Assembly: GCF_006170445.1 (NCBI RefSeq)
Contig: NZ_VCNA01000001.1
Coordinates: 744,001-808,000 of the forward strand
DNA from: Brevibacillus dissolubilis
GTDB lineage: Bacteria; Bacillota; Bacilli; Brevibacillales; Brevibacillaceae
Direction: 5' to 3'
Length of the DNA: 64,000 bases
A program made the position numbers and the translations under genes. This document shows, piece by piece, positions 60,298 through 64,000 of the stretch. The notes under the pieces were generated by a model, which saw only the letters and a program-made list of their open reading frames with translations, searched no databases and was not told where the DNA came from. How positions within the stretch are numbered: the first letter of the stretch is position 1; each line of letters begins with the position of its first letter.

Positions 60298-62124
60298 ATG
60301 ATTGGCAGAGGCTTTATCCCCCATGATTGGGGCATGGATCAAAAAGACAGGCCAGCATTAAGCCGGCAGGTGCTGCTGCGGATTTACCGTCATTTCATCC
60401 CCTACCGCTGGCTGGCTGGTCTGGTTGTGCTGTGTATTGTGGTCAACACGTTGTTTGGCGTGGTACAGCCGATCTTAGTCCGCTCGGTGGTGGACGTGGC
60501 AATCCCACAAAGTAATATCGGACTCTTACATACGATGATCTTGACAATGCTGGGTGTCGCCCTGCTCCAAGGTCTGGTCGGGGTGCTCCTGACCTATCTC
60601 AACACGCGGATCGGGCAAGGTGTGATGTATGATATCCGCAACCAGATGTATCAGCATCTGCAACGGATGTCGATCCGTTTTTTTACCAACACCAAATCAG
60701 GTGAGATCACGTCCCGGCTCAACAATGATGTGAATGGGCTTCGGCAGGTGGTGACGGATACGTTCGCCTCTTCGATTAACAATCTGCTGAATGCAACGCT
60801 GACCCTGCTGACGATGTTCGTGCTGGACTGGCGGCTGACGCTCCTGTCCTTGGTGCTGCTTCCGATCTTCGTGATCCCGACGAAGCGGGTCGGCGCACTC
60901 ACCTACAAGGCACAGAAAAATACGCAGATGAAGCTTGCGCAGATGTCTGCTTTTATGCAGGAGACGCTGTCTGTGAGCGGTGCCCTCCTGACCAAAACCT
61001 CGGGGGCGCAGGAGATGGAGCGTTCCCGTTTTGACAAGATGAACAAAGAGCTGATTCAGTTGATCCTCTCGCAGAGCATGATCGGCCGCTGGTTTTTTAT
61101 GTTCATCAACATCATTCAGACTGCCGGGCCCGCCTTGATCTACTGGTATGGCGGAAGCATGGTGATGTCGGAGCAGGTGACGCTTGGGACGGTGATTGCT
61201 TTTACGATGTTTTTGAACCGTCTGTATACGCCTGTCTCTGCACTGGCCAGTCTGCGGGTGAATCTGCTCGGGTCGGTCGCTTTATTCGAGCGGCTGTTCG
61301 AGTATCTCGATCTGAAGGTGGAGATCGACGAAAAACCGGATGCCATCCAACTGCGTGATGTGGCGGGCCGGATTGAATTCGAGCAGGTCTCGCTCAGCTA
61401 TGATGACAAGCGGAAGGTGCTCGATGACCTGTCCCTGACCATCCAGCCGGGGCAGATGGTTGCCGTCGTCGGTCCGAGCGGCTCAGGTAAAACCAGTATC
61501 GCCAATCTCGTGATGCGGCTCTACGACCCCACATCGGGAACCGTCAAAATCGACGGGATCGACCTGCGGGATGTCTCACTCCAGTCGCTTGGCGCCCAGA
61601 TCGGTGTCGTGACCCAGCACAGCTACCTGTTTCATGGGACGATCATGGAAAATCTGCGCTATGCCAACCCATCCGCAAGGGAAGCCGAGATCCATGCAGC
61701 AGCCGAAGCCGCCCAGATCCATTCGCTGATCACCCGCCTGCCCAAAGGCTATCAGACCGTGATCGGGGAGCGCGGCTACAAGCTGTCCGGCGGGGAAAAA
61801 CAGCGCATCGCCATTGCCCGTGCCCTTTTGAAGCGGCCCAATATCCTGATTTTGGATGAGGCAACATCGGCACTGGACACTCAGTCTGAGGCACAGATTC
61901 AGGCGGTCTTAGATGAAGTGACACAATCCTGCACATCGCTCGTCATCGCCCATCGCCTGTCAACCATCCGTCAAGCTGATAAAATCATCGTACTGCACGA
62001 GGGTCGGCTGGTGGAAGCAGGCAGCCATGAGGAACTCCTCGCGCAAAATGGGCTGTATGCGCGGTTGTATGAGCAGCAGTTTGCCCATGAGGATCGCGTG
62101 GATCGTATGGAGCATGCCAAATAA
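60298..62124 (+). CDS. ABC exporter (fused membrane and ATPase domains)
   Basis: A 608-aa half-transporter. Six membrane helices (about 35-320) precede an ATPase with Walker A VVGPSGSGKTS, the Q-loop in VVTQHSYLFHG, signature KLSGGEKQRIAIARAL, Walker B ILILDEATSALDT and switch His VIAHRLSTI. There is no N-terminal C39 peptidase domain, so it cannot itself cut a leader peptide. GGAAG precedes the ATG. It lies 28 nt after the MNIO gene and is followed by a terminator, so it is the last gene of the RiPP operon and the likely exporter of the mature peptides. Confidence 0.92.
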   Translation: MIGRGFIPHDWGMDQKDRPALSRQVLLRIYRHFIPYRWLAGLVVLCIVVNTLFGVVQPILVRSVVDVAIPQSNIGLLHTMILTMLGVALLQGLVGVLLTYLNTRIGQGVMYDIRNQMYQHLQRMSIRFFTNTKSGEITSRLNNDVNGLRQVVTDTFASSINNLLNATLTLLTMFVLDWRLTLLSLVLLPIFVIPTKRVGALTYKAQKNTQMKLAQMSAFMQETLSVSGALLTKTSGAQEMERSRFDKMNKELIQLILSQSMIGRWFFMFINIIQTAGPALIYWYGGSMVMSEQVTLGTVIAFTMFLNRLYTPVSALASLRVNLLGSVALFERLFEYLDLKVEIDEKPDAIQLRDVAGRIEFEQVSLSYDDKRKVLDDLSLTIQPGQMVAVVGPSGSGKTSIANLVMRLYDPTSGTVKIDGIDLRDVSLQSLGAQIGVVTQHSYLFHGTIMENLRYANPSAREAEIHAAAEAAQIHSLITRLPKGYQTVIGERGYKLSGGEKQRIAIARALLKRPNILILDEATSALDTQSEAQIQAVLDEVTQSCTSLVIAHRLSTIRQADKIIVLHEGRLVEAGSHEELLAQNGLYARLYEQQFAHEDRVDRMEHAK

Positions 62125-62136
62125 CATACCACACTG

Positions 62137-62176
62137 GAAAAGGCCAGAAGTCCACAATCGGACGACTGACCTTTTT
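62137..62176. terminator. bidirectional terminator between RiPP operon and NlpC/P60 gene
   Basis: AAAAGG-C-CAG...CTG-A-CCTTTT outer stem with inner GTCC/GGAC and an ACAATC loop; T run on the plus strand and, through the A run, on the minus strand too. It serves both convergent genes. Confidence 0.8.
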
Positions 62177-62193
62177 GATTTTGACATTTTTGA

Positions 62194-63843
62194 TTAGGCT
62201 GCACTGCCCAAGTGCTGGACGCGTCTGATGGCAATCAGCTGGTAGTTTTTGTAGTACCAGGTGAGGTCGGTGATCATCATCTTTTTCTGCTTCCAGGCGG
62301 CATGGGCCATTTTGTTGTTGCCCATGTAGATACCGACGTGGCTGACCACCCCATTTTTATTGGTGCTAAAAAACAGGAGGTCTCCTGGCTGAAGCTCACT
62401 CCGTTTGACCGGCTTGCCGATTTTGGACTGGGCATGGGTGACACGTGGCAGATTGATCCCCAGCTGTTTGTAGACGTATTGAACGAATCCACTACAGTCG
62501 AACCCTCTGGGGGTGTTACCGCCGTAGACATATGGCTTGCCGAGGACGGTTTGGACTTGCTTGGTGAGTTTTTGTTGGAAGGTGGGTTGGGGTGCGGGGG
62601 TGGGAATTTTAGTGGCGGGGTGTTGGAGTGGTGCTGATGGGGCGGGAGTTTTAACTTTGATTGGTGTTGGGGCTTTTGTTTGGGGTTGAGGTTTGGGTGG
62701 TGCTGGGACTGGTGCTCGGGTTTGGGCTTTTACTGGCGTTGGAGCTGGTGCGGAGGTTTGGGCTTTTACTGGCGTTGGAGCTGGTGCGGGGGTTCGAGCT
62801 TTTACTGATGTTTGGGTTAGCCCGGAGGTTTGATCTTCAGTTGTCGTTAGTGGTTTATCTGGTTGTTGCGTTACATTGAAATCCGAATTAACAGCCTGAT
62901 TAGTCAGCTCATTTCCCGTTTCGGAGGCTACTTTAGAATTAGACGGTGCAACAGCCGGGTTTGCCTGTTGTACTGTCGCTTTTGCAGGCTGTACCGTGTT
63001 TGTCGGCTGTACCGTCGCTTTTGAGGGCTGTACCGTGTTTGTCGGCTGTACCGTCGCTTTTGCAGGCTGTACCGTGTTCGTCGGTTGTACCACTGCTTTT
63101 GCAGGCTGTGCCGCGTTCTCCGGTTGTACCACCGTTTTTACAGGCTGTGCCGCGTTCTCCGGTTGTACCTTCACTTTTGCAGGCTGTACCGCATTCGCTG
63201 GCTGTATATCCCTCACTGGCTGTACCGCTTTCCCCGGCACTCCCTGCCAACTCTCCCCTGCCTTTTTCCCCAGCATCCGTCTGTACCCAACCACCTGATC
63301 ATGCCGGTCGTACCAAGTCAAGTCTGTGATCATGATCTTTTTCTGTTTCCAGGCGGCGTGCACCATTTGGTTGTGACCCACGTAGATGCCGACGTGTCCG
63401 ATGATGCCGTTTTTAGAGGGGCTGAAAAAGATCAGGTCACCCACTTGCAAATCCTTTCGTTCCACAGGGATGCCCGCGGCGAATTGGTTTTTGGAGAGGC
63501 GGGGCAGATCGATCCCGGACTGCTTGTAGACATACTGGACGAAGCCGCCGCTGTCGAACCCTTTGGGCGTAGCGCCGCCTGCGACGACAGGCTTGCCGAT
63601 CAGCGAATCGACGGTCTGGATCAGTTGCTTGCGCATGAGCTGTTCGAGTGGAGATGGCACCGACTTGATGATCAGCCCTTCTCCAAAAGCAGGCTCGCCC
63701 AGATCATCTGAGACGGCGGTATCCTCTTTTTTGTGGCTGACTGGTTTGGTCTTGGTTTTGTTGGCTGCCTCGACCGCAGTCGGCTCCATGGTCAACAACG
63801 CTCCGGCGAGTGCCAGAGGCAAGAGCAAGGCTTTCTGCTCCAT
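62194..63843 (-). CDS. secreted protein with two NlpC/P60 domains, the first lacking its catalytic Cys
   Basis: 549 aa. Signal peptide (EQKALLLPLALAGALLTMEPTAVEA). Domain 1 (about 75-205) has GKPVVAGGATPKGFDSGGF where active enzymes have DCSGF; GHVGIYVGHNQMVHA keeps the His. A long low-complexity linker (about 210-420) has repeated VQPxN(A/T)xQPxK and (A/P)PTPVKAQT units. Domain 2 (about 430-545) has GFDCSGFVQYVYKQLG and SHVGIYMGNNKMAHA, so Cys and His are intact. Active members cut peptidoglycan peptides. The first domain is probably a binding or structural copy. AGGAGG fixes the start at 63843. It is convergent with the RiPP exporter. Confidence 0.92.
   Translation of the reverse strand: MEQKALLLPLALAGALLTMEPTAVEAANKTKTKPVSHKKEDTAVSDDLGEPAFGEGLIIKSVPSPLEQLMRKQLIQTVDSLIGKPVVAGGATPKGFDSGGFVQYVYKQSGIDLPRLSKNQFAAGIPVERKDLQVGDLIFFSPSKNGIIGHVGIYVGHNQMVHAAWKQKKIMITDLTWYDRHDQVVGYRRMLGKKAGESWQGVPGKAVQPVRDIQPANAVQPAKVKVQPENAAQPVKTVVQPENAAQPAKAVVQPTNTVQPAKATVQPTNTVQPSKATVQPTNTVQPAKATVQQANPAVAPSNSKVASETGNELTNQAVNSDFNVTQQPDKPLTTTEDQTSGLTQTSVKARTPAPAPTPVKAQTSAPAPTPVKAQTRAPVPAPPKPQPQTKAPTPIKVKTPAPSAPLQHPATKIPTPAPQPTFQQKLTKQVQTVLGKPYVYGGNTPRGFDCSGFVQYVYKQLGINLPRVTHAQSKIGKPVKRSELQPGDLLFFSTNKNGVVSHVGIYMGNNKMAHAAWKQKKMMITDLTWYYKNYQLIAIRRVQHLGSAA
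62957..63232. repeat. in-gene tandem repeat of the NlpC/P60 linker
   Basis: On the plus strand a 12-13 codon unit recurs, with TTTGCAGGCTGTACCGT and GTTTGTCGGCTGTACCGTC as the best conserved pieces (five to seven copies). It encodes the VQPTNTVQPAKAT-type linker and may vary in copy number. Confidence 0.8.
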
Positions 63844-63962
63844 GTGCATCCTCCTTTCATGAAAAAAGCATGGATGTACAACTACCTCTAGTGTATGGTG
63901 CTGGGGGCATTGGGTCTTGTACGTTCGAACTAGCGTGGTGAAAAAAAGTTGTGAACACAAAG

Positions 63963-63995
63963 AACCAGCCGTTCTTGATCGAACGACTGGTTTTT
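63963..63995. terminator. terminator-like hairpin at the right edge
   Basis: AACCAG-C-CGTTC and GAACG-A-CTGGTT form a stem around TTGATC, with TTTTT on the plus strand and TTCTTT on the minus strand. It may end a minus-strand gene that lies beyond the window. Confidence 0.55.
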
Positions 63996-64000
63996 GGCTT

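Noticed and set aside
62939-63329. Cys-rich open frames opposite the NlpC/P60 linker
   Set aside because: Antisense shadow of the VQP repeat; regular Cys come from the complement of Gln/Thr/Val codons. Not a precursor peptide.
1-64000. tRNA, rRNA, insertion sequences, integrases, origins
   Set aside because: None was recognised on either strand by reading; very small RNAs cannot be excluded without a covariance-model search.

Overview
The window reads as chromosomal DNA of a spore-former-type Gram-positive bacterium (Bacillales/Alicyclobacillaceae style, perhaps Tumebacillus-like; this placement is inference). The pointers are strong AGGAGG ribosome sites, moderately high GC coding DNA with AT-rich intergenic gaps, a SpoIIE/RsbW/RsbV-type partner-switch set, LutABC lactate oxidation, a YhbD/bactofilin pair, a SLAP-domain protein and a trans-AT polyketide cluster. 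No rRNA, tRNA, CRISPR array, prophage or transposase was seen.

Region 1 (1-23.6 kb, all minus strand): most of a trans-AT polyketide operon. In transcription order it carries a free AT-like protein, a fused AT/enoyl reductase, an HMG-CoA-synthase-like beta-branching enzyme and an ECH1-type dehydratase. Next come a YhbD-like regulator, a bactofilin-like protein and a three-gene LolD/MacB-type ABC transporter. Two giant synthases follow (2342 aa, and a second one running off the left edge). Module order is KS - relic AT - KR - ACP - ACP - KS, then DH - ACP - ACP - KR - KS - ACP-like. The donor ACP, decarboxylating KS and ECH2 of the beta-branching cassette are not in the window.

Region 2 (24-31 kb): nitroreductase, a membrane PAS-GGDEF-EAL protein, a DUF429 protein, and a MerR regulator with an AidB-like acyl-CoA dehydrogenase behind a perfect 22-bp palindrome.

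Region 3 (31.1-43.0 kb, minus): an 11-gene Ser/Thr phospho-signalling operon. It encodes an FHA protein, a coiled-coil protein, a protein kinase, a PP2C phosphatase, a ClpB-like AAA+ ATPase, a NrdG-like radical SAM protein and five membrane proteins that I read as divergent paralogues of one unnamed family. Two overlooked small genes (37 and 35 aa) and a GC-rich intergenic repeat lie at its flanks.

Region 4 (44-53 kb, minus): lactate/glycolate oxidation. A lactate permease, LutA-LutB-LutC, GlcD-like and GlcF-like subunits and a SLAP protein follow a FadR-type GntR regulator. The same 15-bp palindromic operator lies in front of both the regulator and the permease.

Region 5 (53-58 kb, minus): a GAF-PAS-SpoIIE phosphatase/RsbW/RsbV partner switch, then PabA and a PabB-PabC fusion for p-aminobenzoate.

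Region 6 (58.2-62.1 kb, plus): the most striking locus, a compact RiPP cluster. Two 34-residue Cys-rich precursor peptides are followed by a DUF2063/HvfC-like partner, a DUF692 multinuclear iron oxidase (MNIO) and an ABC exporter. A large secreted protein with two NlpC/P60 domains, one apparently dead, closes the window.
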